Under the pieces are notes generated by a model that was not told the DNA's origin, did no database searches, and was given only the letters and a program-made list of their open reading frames with translations. A stretch of 64,000 nt of DNA, from assembly GCA_013414765.1 (NCBI GenBank), contig CP058708.1:3033553-3097552 (forward strand). Reading direction: 5' to 3'. Shown here piece by piece: positions 43,101-52,220 of the stretch. The translations under genes were made by a program, and so were the position numbers. Source of the stretch: Candidatus Accumulibacter cognatus. GTDB lineage: Bacteria; Pseudomonadota; Gammaproteobacteria; Burkholderiales; Rhodocyclaceae. How positions within the stretch are numbered: position 1 is the stretch's first letter; each line of letters starts with the position of its first letter.

Positions 43101-44119
43101 TGGCGTTCTCGACGCCCCCTTATGTGCTCGGGCCAGGCAGCGTGCGGCGGGTGATGCTGCAGGTGCTGATCGGCCTGTTGCCAGGCATTGCCGCTTATAT
43201 CTGGCTACTCGGCGCGAGCATCGTCTTGCAGTTGTTGATCGCCACGGTCGCCGCGCTGGCTGGAGAAGCGCTGATGCTCTGGCTGCGCGGCAAGCCGCAA
43301 GGACTGTTCTTGAGCGATGGCAGTGCGGTCGTCACCGCCTGGCTGATTGCCCTGGCCTTTCCACCGCTGGCGCCGTGGTGGTTGATCGTCGGCGGCACGC
43401 TGTTCGCGATCGTCGTTGCCAAGCACCTCTACGGCGGGCTCGGTCAGAATCCTTTCAATCCGGCGATGATCGCCTTTGCCGTGTGCATCGTTTCGTTTCC
43501 GGCCCTGATGTCGCAATGGCCGGCACTCGGCCTCAAACTGACCCTGGTCGAGCAGCTCAAGTTTATTGCCGGTCTCATCCCGCGCATCGACGTGATGAGT
43601 GGAGCAACTCCGCTTGACGCGCTCAAGACGGCCCTGAAACTCGGCGAGGGCACGGTCGACGTGCCGACCCTTCTGGCGACGCAGGAGGTTTTCGGGAACT
43701 TCGCAGGGCGTGGCTGGGAATGGGTCTCGGTCGGCTATCTCGTCGGCGGTCTGTGGCTGTGGCAGAAGAAGATCATCAGCTGGCAGGCGCCGCTCGGTTT
43801 CCTCGGCAGCCTGTTTTTGCTGGCCGCTGTGCTCTGGATCTGGAGCCCGCAGCAGTTCGCCAATCCGTTCTTCCACCTGTTCTCCGGCGGCAGCATGCTG
43901 GGTGCCTTCTTCATCGTCACCGATCCGGTTTCCGGGTCGACGACCAGCCGGGGCAAACTGATCTTCGGCTTTGCCGCCGGTGTGCTGGCCTACCTCATCC
44001 GCGTTTTCGGCGGCTACCCTGACGGCATCGCCTTTGCCGTGCTGCTGATGAATCTCTGTGTACCACTGATCGACATGTACACACAGCCACCGATCTTCGG
44101 GATGAAGAACGAGCGATGA
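43097..44119 (+). CDS. rsxD: Rnf/Rsx complex subunit D
   Basis: A 340-residue membrane flavoprotein with eight to nine helices. The covalent-FMN motif SGATPLDALK is present, its threonine being the likely attachment site, along with GGLGQNPFNPAMI. It forms part of the ion-translocating core with RsxA, E and G. Overlaps rsxC and rsxG. Confidence 0.95.
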   Translation: MMAFSTPPYVLGPGSVRRVMLQVLIGLLPGIAAYIWLLGASIVLQLLIATVAALAGEALMLWLRGKPQGLFLSDGSAVVTAWLIALAFPPLAPWWLIVGGTLFAIVVAKHLYGGLGQNPFNPAMIAFAVCIVSFPALMSQWPALGLKLTLVEQLKFIAGLIPRIDVMSGATPLDALKTALKLGEGTVDVPTLLATQEVFGNFAGRGWEWVSVGYLVGGLWLWQKKIISWQAPLGFLGSLFLLAAVLWIWSPQQFANPFFHLFSGGSMLGAFFIVTDPVSGSTTSRGKLIFGFAAGVLAYLIRVFGGYPDGIAFAVLLMNLCVPLIDMYTQPPIFGMKNER

Positions 44120-44781
44120 AACTTCTGCACAGGACACCCAGTGCGACCAGGATGGCGATGCGCACGGCGGTCATCCTGCTGATCTTCGTGGTGGTGTTCA
44201 CCAGCCTGCTGGCAGCCGTTTTCCTGTGGACCCGGCCGGCGATCGAGGCCGCCGCCGCCGAGGAAAAAATGAAGCTGATCAGCGAGGTGCTGCCGCGCGA
44301 ACTCTACGATAACGACTTGCTGAGCGACCGTTTACAACTGCCGCCCGACCCCGCACTGGGTGCCGACGAGGCGTCGACTGCCTACCTGGCACGGCGGGCT
44401 GGTCAGGCCAGTGCGCTGGTCTTCGAAGCGGTGGCTCCCGATGGTTATTCCGGAAAGATCCGCCTGTTGATCGCCGTCACCGCCGACGGCACGCTGCTCG
44501 GCGTGCGCGTGACCCAACACAAGGAGACACCGGGCCTGGGCGACTACATCGACCCAAGGAAGGACCGGAACAAGGAGCATCCGTGGATCCGTCAGTTCGA
44601 CGGCCTCTCGTTGGCAACGGTCGCCGACCGCGAGTGGCGGGTCAAAAAGGACAGCGGACGTTTCGACTCGATTGTCGGGGCAACGATCACGCCACGCGCC
44701 GTGATCAAGGCGGTGCACAAGGCCTTACACTACGTTGCCGAGAATCGCCGGCAACTCTTTGCCACAGGAGGAGGGAAATGA
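44116..44781 (+). CDS. rsxG: Rnf/Rsx complex subunit G
   Basis: A 221-residue protein with one N-terminal membrane helix (ILLIFVVVFTSLLAAVFLW) and a periplasmic FMN-binding domain; the FMN threonine lies in VGATITPRAVIK. It relays electrons through covalently bound flavin. Four-base overlaps with rsxD and rsxE show tight coupling. Confidence 0.94.
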   Translation: MKLLHRTPSATRMAMRTAVILLIFVVVFTSLLAAVFLWTRPAIEAAAAEEKMKLISEVLPRELYDNDLLSDRLQLPPDPALGADEASTAYLARRAGQASALVFEAVAPDGYSGKIRLLIAVTADGTLLGVRVTQHKETPGLGDYIDPRKDRNKEHPWIRQFDGLSLATVADREWRVKKDSGRFDSIVGATITPRAVIKAVHKALHYVAENRRQLFATGGGK

Positions 44782-45461
44782 TCAGTCGCGAGGAATTCCG
44801 CCAGATCGGTGCCAACGGCGTCTGGCACCAGAATACCAGCCTGGTGCAGATCCTGGGCCTCTGTCCGCTGCTCGCCGTGACCACCAATCTGGTCAACGGC
44901 GTGATGCTGTCGCTGGCGACGATCATCGTCATGGCCATCGCCAACGTCGCCGTGGCATCGCTGCGCAACCTGATCCCGCACGAGATTCGCATCCCGGTCT
45001 TCATTCTGATCGTCGCAGCGCTGGTGACCGTGGTCGATCTGCTGTTCAACGCCCAACTGCATGAGTTGTACCTGGTTCTTGGCATCTTCATTCCCCTGAT
45101 CGTCACCAACTGCATCGTGCTGGCGCGTGTCGAAGCCTTCGCCAACAAGAACCCGCCGCTGCAGGCAGCATTCGACGGCGTCTGCATGGGCATCGGCATG
45201 CTGTGGACGCTGGCGCTGCTCGGCGGACTGCGCGAGCTGATCGGCGGCGGTACGCTGCTGGCCGGGATCGACATGGTTTTTCCGGGGCTGCAACCCCTGC
45301 AGTTGCTGCCGGCTGACTATCCCGGTTTCCTGCTGGCGTTGCTGCCGCCTGGCGCCTTCATCCTGCTCGGCTGTCTGATTGCCTGGAAAAACTGGGTCGA
45401 GGCCCGCGCCGCGGCGCGCCGGCCGAGTTCGCCGCCGCTGGCACTGGGCGATGGCGTCTGA
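44778..45461 (+). CDS. rsxE: Rnf/Rsx complex subunit E
   Basis: A 227-residue membrane protein homologous to RsxA, with the mirrored motif NTSLVQILGLCPLLAVT carrying the cofactor cysteine and VTNCIVLARVEAFA. The ATG at 44778 overlaps the rsxG stop as ATGA and has AGGAGGAGGG immediately ahead. Last rsx gene, 12 bases before nth. Confidence 0.95.
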   Translation: MISREEFRQIGANGVWHQNTSLVQILGLCPLLAVTTNLVNGVMLSLATIIVMAIANVAVASLRNLIPHEIRIPVFILIVAALVTVVDLLFNAQLHELYLVLGIFIPLIVTNCIVLARVEAFANKNPPLQAAFDGVCMGIGMLWTLALLGGLRELIGGGTLLAGIDMVFPGLQPLQLLPADYPGFLLALLPPGAFILLGCLIAWKNWVEARAAARRPSSPPLALGDGV

Positions 45462-45473
45462 GAGTCGGCGACG

Positions 45474-46130
45474 ATGGACCGTATTCAGCGCCAGGAACTC
45501 TTCGCCCGCCTGCGCGCTGCCAACCCGGAACCGACCACCGAACTGGCCTACGCCAGCACCTTCCAGTTGCTGATTGCCGTCATCCTGTCGGCACAGGCCA
45601 CCGACAAGAGCGTCAATCTCGCCACCCGGCAGCTCTTTGCCGATGCGCCGACGCCACAGGCGATCCTGGCGCTCGGTGAAAGCGGTCTGATTCCTTACCT
45701 CAACCGCATCGGTCTTTACCAGGGCAAGACCAGGAACATTCTCGCCACCTGCCGGCAGTTGCTCGAACAACATGGCGGCGAAGTCCCGCACTCGCGCACC
45801 GCCCTCGAAGCCCTGCCGGGGGTCGGTCGCAAGACCGCCAACGTGGTTCTCAACACCGCTTTCGGCGAAGCCACGATCGCTGTCGATACACATATTTTTC
45901 GGGTCGCCAATCGCACCGGGCTGGCCCCCGGCAAGACGCCCCTGGCCGTCGAACGCGAGCTGCTGCAGGCGGTACCAGAGGAATTCCTGCATGCCGCCCA
46001 TCACTGGCTGATCCTGCACGGGCGCTACGTCTGCAAGGCGCGCAAGCCCGATTGCAGGCGCTGCAGCATTGCCGATCTCTGTGCCTACCCGGAGAAAACC
46101 GGTGCTCCGCCCGCTTCGCCACCCCGATGA
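45474..46130 (+). CDS. nth: Endonuclease III
   Basis: A 218-residue DNA glycosylase/AP lyase that removes oxidised pyrimidines. Helix-hairpin-helix LPGVGRKTANVVLN includes the catalytic lysine, VDTHIFRV the catalytic aspartate, and the 4Fe-4S loop C-x6-C-x2-C-x5-C (CKARKPDCRRCSIADLC) is complete. The rsx-nth order is common in proteobacteria. Confidence 0.97.
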   Translation: MDRIQRQELFARLRAANPEPTTELAYASTFQLLIAVILSAQATDKSVNLATRQLFADAPTPQAILALGESGLIPYLNRIGLYQGKTRNILATCRQLLEQHGGEVPHSRTALEALPGVGRKTANVVLNTAFGEATIAVDTHIFRVANRTGLAPGKTPLAVERELLQAVPEEFLHAAHHWLILHGRYVCKARKPDCRRCSIADLCAYPEKTGAPPASPPR

Positions 46131-46172
46131 ACGCCATCACGGCTCCGATCCCCCGCGCAGCCTGGAGAAGCC

Positions 46173-46628
46173 ATGTTCAATCCCAGCCGTGAACAGGTCC
46201 GCCAGTTTTTCTGCGAAGCCTGGCGTAAATATCGCGAACGCGCGATTCTCGAAGGCGCCGAGGTCACGGCGGCCGACCTGATCCGGCATCACCCCGAATA
46301 CCACGCCCTGCTCGAAAACCCGGCGCTGGCGCTGGAGCAGGAGTTCACGCCCGAGAGCGGGCAGATGAATCCCTTTCTCCATCTTTCGCTGCACCTCGCC
46401 GTTGCCGAGCAGATCAGCATCGACCAGCCGCCGGGAATTCGTGCCGCCTATCAGGCCCTGCGCACCCGTCTCGACGTGCATGCCGCCGAACATGCGATCC
46501 TGGAATGCCTGGGCGAAGCGCTCTGGCGTGCCCAGCGGCAGGGCGGGGCGATCGATGCGGCGGCTTACCTCGAATCCCTGCGGCGAGTGGCTAACGGTCA
46601 TGACTTTTCCAGACACTCCCAATCATGA
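46173..46628 (+). CDS. DUF1841 family protein
   Basis: A 151-residue cytoplasmic protein of unknown function, DUF1841 type: MFNPSREQVRQFFCEAWRKY at the start and NPFLHLSLHLAVAEQISIDQ in the middle are characteristic. It commonly follows nth in betaproteobacteria. The last twelve codons (from about ANGHDFSRHSQS) and the stop are supplied by the inserted three-hairpin repeat at 46593, so the natural C-terminus has been replaced. Confidence 0.85.
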   Translation: MFNPSREQVRQFFCEAWRKYRERAILEGAEVTAADLIRHHPEYHALLENPALALEQEFTPESGQMNPFLHLSLHLAVAEQISIDQPPGIRAAYQALRTRLDVHAAEHAILECLGEALWRAQRQGGAIDAAAYLESLRRVANGHDFSRHSQS

Positions 46629-46714
46629 AAGTCATGACCGTTTCCCTCTCCCCCGACCCATCCCCCACGAGTGGGGAGGGGAGATTCGTGAGTCGCTGAC
46701 GCGACTTCCACATT
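46593..46714. repeat. Dispersed three-hairpin repeat, copy 2
   Basis: Nearly identical to 7354-7477: 15-bp arms at 46593-46607 and 46628-46642, then the CCCTC and AGTCGC hairpins. Its first 36 bases form the end of the DUF1841 gene. Confidence 0.88.
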
Positions 46715-46730
46715 AACAGTCATGACTGTT
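46715..46730. repeat. 16-nt perfect palindrome beside the repeat
   Basis: AACAGTCATGACTGTT, related to the repeat's first arm (AACGGTCATGAC), and followed by CCAGGCACT as in the repeat loop. It looks like the start of a second, truncated unit. Confidence 0.7.
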
Positions 46731-46839
46731 CCAGGCACTGACGATCCTCACTTTCGCATGAAAGGCTGAAGCGCTGCCGCCCGACCCCTGTTGTGAAATT
46801 TACGGGTAGAATCAGACCCTCTTCGAGAGGATCACTCCC

Positions 46840-47682
46840 ATGCGCTTTTCCGGTTCCGATACCTATGTCGCCACCCGCGACCTGACCCTGGCGGTCAACG
46901 CCGCGATCACCCTGCAGCGCCCGCTCCTGATCAAGGGCGAGCCGGGGACCGGCAAGACCATGCTTGCCGAAGAGGTGGCCGCTTCCCTGGGCTTGCCGCT
47001 GTTCGAGTGGCACGTCAAATCGACGACCAAGGCGCAGCAGGGGCTCTACGAATACGATGCGGTGTCGCGCCTGCGCGACTCGCAGCTCGGCGAGGCGAAG
47101 GTTGCCGACATCGGCAGCTACATCGTCAAGGGTGTGCTCTGGCAGGCGTTTGAATGCGAAACGCCGTCGGTGGTGCTGATCGACGAGATCGACAAGGCCG
47201 ACATCGAATTCCCCAACGATCTGTTGCGCGAACTCGACCGCATGGAATTCTTCGTCTACGAAACCCGTCAGCAGGTGCGTGCGCGCCACCGGCCGGTACT
47301 GTTCATCACTTCGAACAACGAGAAGGAACTGCCCGACGCCTTCCTGCGCCGCTGTTTCTTCCATTACATCCGCTTTCCCGACAAGGAGACGATGACCAGG
47401 ATCGTTAACGTGCACTTCCCTGGCCTGAAACCGACGCTGCTGCGCGAAGCACTGGAGGTCTTCTTCGAACTGCGCGAGATTCCGGGCCTGAAGAAAAAGC
47501 CCTCGACCTCGGAACTGCTTGACTGGCTCAAGCTGCTGCTGGCCGAAGACATTCCGCCGGAAGTGCTGCGCAGCAAGGATCAGAAGTCCGCGATCCCGCC
47601 GCTGCATGGCGCGCTGCTGAAGAACGAACAGGACGTACACCTCTTCGAGCGCCTGATTTTCATGGCGCGTCAGAACCGCTGA
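46840..47682 (+). CDS. MoxR-family AAA+ ATPase
   Basis: A 280-residue AAA+ ATPase with Walker A GEPGTGKT, Walker B VVLIDEIDKAD, sensor ITSNNEKELPDAFLRRC. MoxR proteins act with VWA-domain partners as chaperones that mature metalloenzymes or membrane complexes; the partner gene follows 19 bases downstream. No target enzyme gene is nearby, so the client is unknown. Confidence 0.93.
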   Translation: MRFSGSDTYVATRDLTLAVNAAITLQRPLLIKGEPGTGKTMLAEEVAASLGLPLFEWHVKSTTKAQQGLYEYDAVSRLRDSQLGEAKVADIGSYIVKGVLWQAFECETPSVVLIDEIDKADIEFPNDLLRELDRMEFFVYETRQQVRARHRPVLFITSNNEKELPDAFLRRCFFHYIRFPDKETMTRIVNVHFPGLKPTLLREALEVFFELREIPGLKKKPSTSELLDWLKLLLAEDIPPEVLRSKDQKSAIPPLHGALLKNEQDVHLFERLIFMARQNR

Positions 47683-47701
47683 GGCCACTCGGGCAGCGAC
47701 G

Positions 47702-48871
47702 ATGCTGATCGACTTCTTCCTGCACCTCAAGGCGAGCCGCCTGCCGGTATCGATCAAGGAGTTTCTGACCCTGCTCGAAGCGCTGCAGCAGCATGTCATC
47801 GAGCAGAGCATCGACGACTTCTATGTGCTGTCGCGTGCCGCCCTGGTCAAGGACGAGACCCATTTCGACAAGTTCGACCGCGCGTTTGGCGAGTACTTCA
47901 AGGGAGTCGAGGCTCTGCCGGGGATGGACGTATTGATCCCCGAAGAGTGGCTGCGGCAGGCGGTCAAGCAGCATCTGAGCGACGCCGAACGCGCCAGACT
48001 CGAAAAACTCGGCTGGGACAAGCTGATGGAAACCTTCAAACAGCGCCTCGCCGAACAGAAGGAGCGGCATTCCGGCGGCAACAAATGGATTGGCAGCGGC
48101 GGCAGTTCGCCGTTTGGACACGGCGGCACGCATCCCGAAGGAATCCGCGTCGGCGGCAGGAGCGAGAACCGCTCGGCGGTCAAGGTCTGGGAGAAGCGCG
48201 AATACCGCAACCTCGACGATCGCATCGAAATCGGCACACGCAACATCAAGGTCGCGCTGCGCCGCCTGCGCCGTTTCGCCCGCCAGGGCGCTCCCGATGA
48301 ACTCGACCTTGAAGGCACGATCACCGGCACCGCGCGCAACGCCGGCTGGCTCGACCTGCACATGCGCCCGGAACGTCACAACGCCGTCAAGGTGCTGCTG
48401 TTCCTCGACATCGGCGGCTCGATGGACGACCACATCCGCGTCTGTGAAGAACTCTTCTCGGCCTGCCGCAGCGAGTTCAAGCACCTCGAACACTACTATT
48501 TCCACAACTGCGTCTATGACCGTCTGTGGAAGGATAATCGACGTCGCCACAGCGAGCGCATCGCCACCCAGGACGTATTGCACAAATACGGCAACGACTA
48601 CAAGCTGATCTTCGTCGGCGACGCGTCGATGAGTCCTTACGAACTCATCCAGCCCAACGGCTGCATCGAATACCACAACGCCGAACCTGGCGCGACCTGG
48701 TTGCGCCGCCTGGCCGACACCTGGCCGCACGCAATCTGGCTCAACCCCGAGGCGGAACAGTCGTGGCCATACCGGCAATCGACCTCGCTGATCTACAACC
48801 TGATGGGGGGGCGGATGTTCCCGCTGACGCTCGATGGGCTGGAGCGCGGGATGAGGTTGTTGAGCAAGTAG
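47702..48871 (+). CDS. VWA-domain protein (CoxE-like), MoxR partner
   Basis: A 389-residue protein with an N-terminal CoxE-like helical part (FFLHLKASRLPVSIKEFL), a glycine-rich linker around GSGGSSPFGHGGTHPEG, and a C-terminal von Willebrand A domain whose metal site reads DIGGSMDD, where the usual DxSxS has glycine at the middle serine, as in this subfamily. It forms a pair with the MoxR ATPase just upstream. Confidence 0.9.
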   Translation: MLIDFFLHLKASRLPVSIKEFLTLLEALQQHVIEQSIDDFYVLSRAALVKDETHFDKFDRAFGEYFKGVEALPGMDVLIPEEWLRQAVKQHLSDAERARLEKLGWDKLMETFKQRLAEQKERHSGGNKWIGSGGSSPFGHGGTHPEGIRVGGRSENRSAVKVWEKREYRNLDDRIEIGTRNIKVALRRLRRFARQGAPDELDLEGTITGTARNAGWLDLHMRPERHNAVKVLLFLDIGGSMDDHIRVCEELFSACRSEFKHLEHYYFHNCVYDRLWKDNRRRHSERIATQDVLHKYGNDYKLIFVGDASMSPYELIQPNGCIEYHNAEPGATWLRRLADTWPHAIWLNPEAEQSWPYRQSTSLIYNLMGGRMFPLTLDGLERGMRLLSK

Positions 48872-49181
48872 TTGAGCCAGGTCGCACCCGGCCCCTCCGC
48901 AGAACGCTGGACTCCTGAAGTGGCGCATGGGTGCCAGTGCACCGGGAATTCGACGTAGGCCGCCTGCAGCAGCGGTTGACCGCAGAGCCGCGAGCGCGCA
49001 GACCCCAGGTGTTCGATCTTCTTGCACCTGCGCCGCAGCCCGATTTCCAGCTCTGGCCGGGCTTCCAGCGGTATTTCCGCCACCGGAGAAGTCTGTGGAT
49101 TGGCACCCGGAAACGCACTGCTGGGGTCTTGAAATCACGCATGCGTGATTTCAAGACCCCGTGTGTGTGACCCACTTCCGC
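48872..49181. other. Gap containing an unidentified remnant and a perfect palindrome
   Basis: On the minus strand 48900-49110 reads as plausible coding (RPELEIGLRRRCKKIEHLG, ARSRLCGQPLLQAAYVEF) without a good start or known family, probably a gene remnant. The palindrome at 49123-49160 follows. Confidence 0.4.
49123..49160. repeat. Perfect 38-nt palindrome
   Basis: Arms GGGGTCTTGAAATCACGC and complement with no loop, centred on GCATGC. It could extrude as a cruciform or be a bidirectional terminator, though no T tract follows. It lies between convergent genes. Confidence 0.9.
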
Positions 49182-49637
49182 CTATAACACAAGCACTACG
49201 GCAACCAGAAGTGTTGCTAAGCCAATGCCGAAGAATAGGAGCAGGTCGGATAGCTGACTTCCCGCAAGAAAGTAGTCGGCCGCCGAGACCTCAACCATGC
49301 CGGGTAGGTCAGGCCTCCACTTAACCCTGCAATCGCCCTCCAGAAATTCAAACGTGTAATTCGTTTGAGAAGCGTCTGAAGGGCTGGAGTAACTGAAGTA
49401 GAAATCTTCTCCCCATCTGCGAATAGCCCATGATTCGAATTCTTTGGTCGTGGGCATGCGGCCATGATGAGCGGCATGGTGGTTTACGAAAGCAGATGCT
49501 TCCTCAACCAATGCAGCGTGATGAAGACGCCGCATGATTGGAGGAGACTCTGTATTGAGCGCGATATACGTTCCGAAAATGAAAGCCAATAGGCTTGTGA
49601 CAAGCAATAGTGCCGAAAATAGCCCGCGCAACACCAT
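49182..49637 (-). CDS. Small membrane protein of unknown function
   Basis: A 151-residue protein with membrane helices at both ends (LFSALLLVTSLLAFIFGTYI; LLLFFGIGLATLLVAVVLVL) around a 90-residue polar domain containing HHAAHHGRMPTTKEFESWA and DFYFSYSSP. Not recognised. The ATG at 49637 starts the first helix. The GC content looks lower than that of its neighbours, and it is flanked by a palindrome and an inverted repeat, which suggests an acquired gene. Confidence 0.6.
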   Translation of the reverse strand: MVLRGLFSALLLVTSLLAFIFGTYIALNTESPPIMRRLHHAALVEEASAFVNHHAAHHGRMPTTKEFESWAIRRWGEDFYFSYSSPSDASQTNYTFEFLEGDCRVKWRPDLPGMVEVSAADYFLAGSQLSDLLLFFGIGLATLLVAVVLVL

Positions 49638-49645
49638 GATGAGTG

Positions 49646-50059
49646 CTAATGACGAATGAAAGGGACTTCCCCGTGCCGAGCGGAACGGGCGGCGAAAGCC
49701 CGTAGACCGTAGGTTGGGCTGAGGTACGAAGCCCAACGATCCAGGGTAACCATCTTGGCTGTTGGGCTTCGTACCTCAGCCCAACCTACTCCACTTGAAT
49801 GGCAGCCCCCGAGCATTCTGATTCCGGCTGTCGGATTTTTAAACTCCGTGCAATGTTCTCTTCCCGCCCCTACCGGGGCTTTCAGCACGATCGGCTCGCT
49901 CCTGGATGCCATGCGGTCCATTGTCGCAAACCATTCATCGATGCGCTGGATCTTGAGTTGCTCGCGCAACCAACGTTCCAGTTGGGTCGACGACAGCAGC
50001 CCAGCGCGCTGGGCTTCCTGTGAAAGTTGGTCGGGTAATGTGATCTGAACCGTGGTCAT
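49646..50059 (-). CDS. VapB-like antitoxin with altered C-terminus
   Basis: The first 50 codons are a ribbon-helix-helix-type antitoxin (MTTVQITLPDQLSQEAQRAG, then LERWLREQLKIQRIDEWFAT). After about residue 65 the frame runs through low-similarity sequence and the 29-bp inverted repeat, ending at 49646, so the normal acidic tail is missing. No toxin gene lies beside it. Start at 50059 is set by the conserved MTTVQITLPD. Probably a decayed orphan antitoxin. Confidence 0.6.
   Translation of the reverse strand: MTTVQITLPDQLSQEAQRAGLLSSTQLERWLREQLKIQRIDEWFATMDRMASRSEPIVLKAPVGAGREHCTEFKNPTAGIRMLGGCHSSGVGWAEVRSPTAKMVTLDRWASYLSPTYGLRAFAARSARHGEVPFIRH
49709..49789. repeat. 29-bp perfect inverted repeat (REP-like)
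   Basis: Arms at 49709-49737 and 49761-49789, containing GTAGGTTGGGCTGAGGTACG, around a 23-nt loop. The motif family GTAGGTTGGGCTGAG...GCCCAAC is widespread in proteobacterial genomes as an extragenic palindrome. Confidence 0.9.
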
Positions 50060-50244
50060 GTGCTTTTTCCGTGGTAGATGTTCGGCAGCGAGAGCAGGCA
50101 GCGAGGTCTTGAAATAACGCATTGATAAAATTTCATGATCCCCCCGTCTTCCTTCGTCAGGCGGAACCGCTGACGAGTTGCAGGGTGGTTTGAGATGCGG
50201 TATTCCCCAGTTTCGATTCCCTGTCATTCCATCCGGGCTACGGG

Positions 50245-50970
50245 CTACTCTCGCTGATCGAAGACTTCGTTCAACGATTCGGCATCCAGTACCCTGATCG
50301 CCCAGGTTTCCAATTGATCGATGCTTGCGCTGGTCAGTCGGGCGCGGACAGCGTCAGGCAGGGGACCAAACCGGCGCGAGAGTTGGCGCTGCAGCAGGGC
50401 GACTTCGCCCTGCTGCAGCCCCTCTGCAGTCCCTGCTGTCGTCCTTTTTCAATTCCAAAGCGTTCGGCAGAAGTGATGTAGGGCATGGTGACGTTCCTTT
50501 CCCGTGTGTAGACTTCTTGCAGAAGTCGTTGCTCCAATTCGTTCGGCAATCGCATCAGCCAGTCGATGACGCCGAACAGATCGATGATGCGCTGCTTGTC
50601 CCAGTGGCGTTCTTAGAGCAGCTTGGCCAGTTGCCATTTTGCCGGGTACCGCTGTTCCAGGTCACCCCCTCGTTCTGCGGGTGAACAGGTGCGCAGCGGT
50701 GACCAGGGCGAAGGGATTGGGATCTTCCAGCAAGGCTTCGATCTGGCGGGCGTAGTCCAGGATCTGGACCGTTGGGAAGTGGATGCCGACCTCGCGGCCG
50801 TACAGTTGGTAGCCGTAGTGGGTGGGTTTCCAGCTTTCGCGGTCATCGGCCAGCACGGCCAGGCTGGCGACCGGGCGACGATAGCGGTCGTAGAGCCGGT
50901 AGTTGTAGGTGAACAGGCGCTCGGGGAAGGTGGCATCGTGTTGGCCCTGGACGAATGGGCTTGTTGAGCA
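50245..50970 (-). pseudogene. Rpn-family (recombination-promoting nuclease / DUF4351) gene, frameshifted
   Basis: Pieces in three frames together resemble a PD-(D/E)XK Rpn protein: VQGQHDATFPERLFTYNY, YGYQLYGREVGIHFPTVQIL, then after a shift near 50690 DLEQRYPAKWQLAKLL, after a stop RLPNELEQRLLQEVYTRERN, and after another shift near 50420 LQRQLSRRFGPLPDAVRARL and LDAESLNEVF (DUF4351 end). The N-terminus before VQGQ is missing. Clearly inactive. Confidence 0.8.
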
Positions 50971-50980
50971 AGTAATTACC

Positions 50981-50998
50981 TGCGTGCGTGCGTGCGTG
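50981..50998 (+). repeat. Short tandem repeat (TGCG)4
   Basis: Four and a half copies of TGCG between the Rpn remnant and the riboswitch promoter. Confidence 0.85.
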
Positions 50999-51030
50999 AG
51001 AATTTTCACGGCAGGTTTGCGGTCCAGACA

Positions 51031-51036
51031 TATAAT
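51031..51036 (+). promoter_or_regulatory. -10 promoter element for the riboswitch transcript
   Basis: A consensus TATAAT eight bases before the riboswitch P1 stem. The -35 box is weak. Position fits a transcript starting at about 51042. Confidence 0.55.
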
Positions 51037-51043
51037 GGCTTCA

Positions 51044-51131
51044 CGAGACAAATGGCAAACGGGGTGAAAGCCCCGGACGCAAAGCTGCAGACCCTAACCT
51101 GGAATGACAGGAGGGTGGCTGGGTTACCTCG
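51044..51131 (+). promoter_or_regulatory. Cyclic di-GMP (GEMM-I) riboswitch
   Basis: The class I GEMM signature is present in order: closing stem CGAG/CTCG (51044-51047 with 51128-51131), GGCAAAC, stem GGGG-TGAAAG-CCCC with a GNRA-like loop, the invariant GGACGCAAAGC, a second stem ACCCT...AGGGT with inner CCTG/CAGG, and GGGTTACC. It is in sense orientation upstream of the 51299 gene. Ligand preference (c-di-GMP or 3',3'-cGAMP) cannot be told by eye. Confidence 0.9.
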
Positions 51132-51298
51132 CTCCAGGCACATTCGTGCGGGTACTTGGTTTCCTTCCCACAGCTGAAACATGGCTCTCGTAAGAGAGGG
51201 CAGCAACGGCCTTGTTGAATTGATGCCGACTGTATGGCGCAACAACACTGACCACTTCTGATGCCATGTATGGTATGCGTTGAGAGTCTGAGGAAACC

Positions 51299-51568
51299 AT
51301 GAAAACCTATATCGCGACGATCGAAACTCCTGGCGGAACCGAGACCATGAAACTGGCGGCGGCGAATATCCAGGAAGCCTACGGACAGGTGGCAGAACGT
51401 AGTCTGTCGGCTGCGGGCGCGTCGTATCATTACTCGATCAAGGAAGCATCGCCCGTTGCCTCGCCCCAGTTTTTCGACGGGTTTGCCAACGCCAGCTTCG
51501 CTCTCATGGCCTGCATGATTCTTTTCATCGTTTTCGACCACATGCTGCGCAAGTGGCTCAGGAGCTGA
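51299..51568 (+). CDS. Small C-terminally anchored membrane protein under riboswitch control
   Basis: An 89-residue protein: a polar beta/alpha N-terminal part (MKTYIATIETPGGTETMKLA, IQEAYGQVAERSLSAAG) and a single C-terminal helix FALMACMILFIVFDHML followed by basic KWLRS, a tail-anchor layout. GAGG precedes the ATG at eight bases. The GEMM-I riboswitch 170 bases upstream means its expression should respond to a cyclic dinucleotide, hinting at surface, motility or biofilm control. No family recognised. Confidence 0.75.
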   Translation: MKTYIATIETPGGTETMKLAAANIQEAYGQVAERSLSAAGASYHYSIKEASPVASPQFFDGFANASFALMACMILFIVFDHMLRKWLRS

Positions 51569-51636
51569 TGCTGAATCAAGAGAGCCTGCATACGAACACT
51601 GCGGTTTCTCTGATCGAATGGATTGGCGAGCGGTGA

Positions 51637-52218
<582 letters not shown>

Positions 52219-52220
52219 GC

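Noticed and set aside
44730-46019. 429-codon minus-strand frame across rsxE and nth
   Set aside because: Gln/Arg-rich antisense frame spanning two well-identified genes.
47660-49138. 492-codon minus-strand frame opposite the VWA gene
   Set aside because: Antisense of an intact gene with MIDAS motif; no independent start signal or domain.
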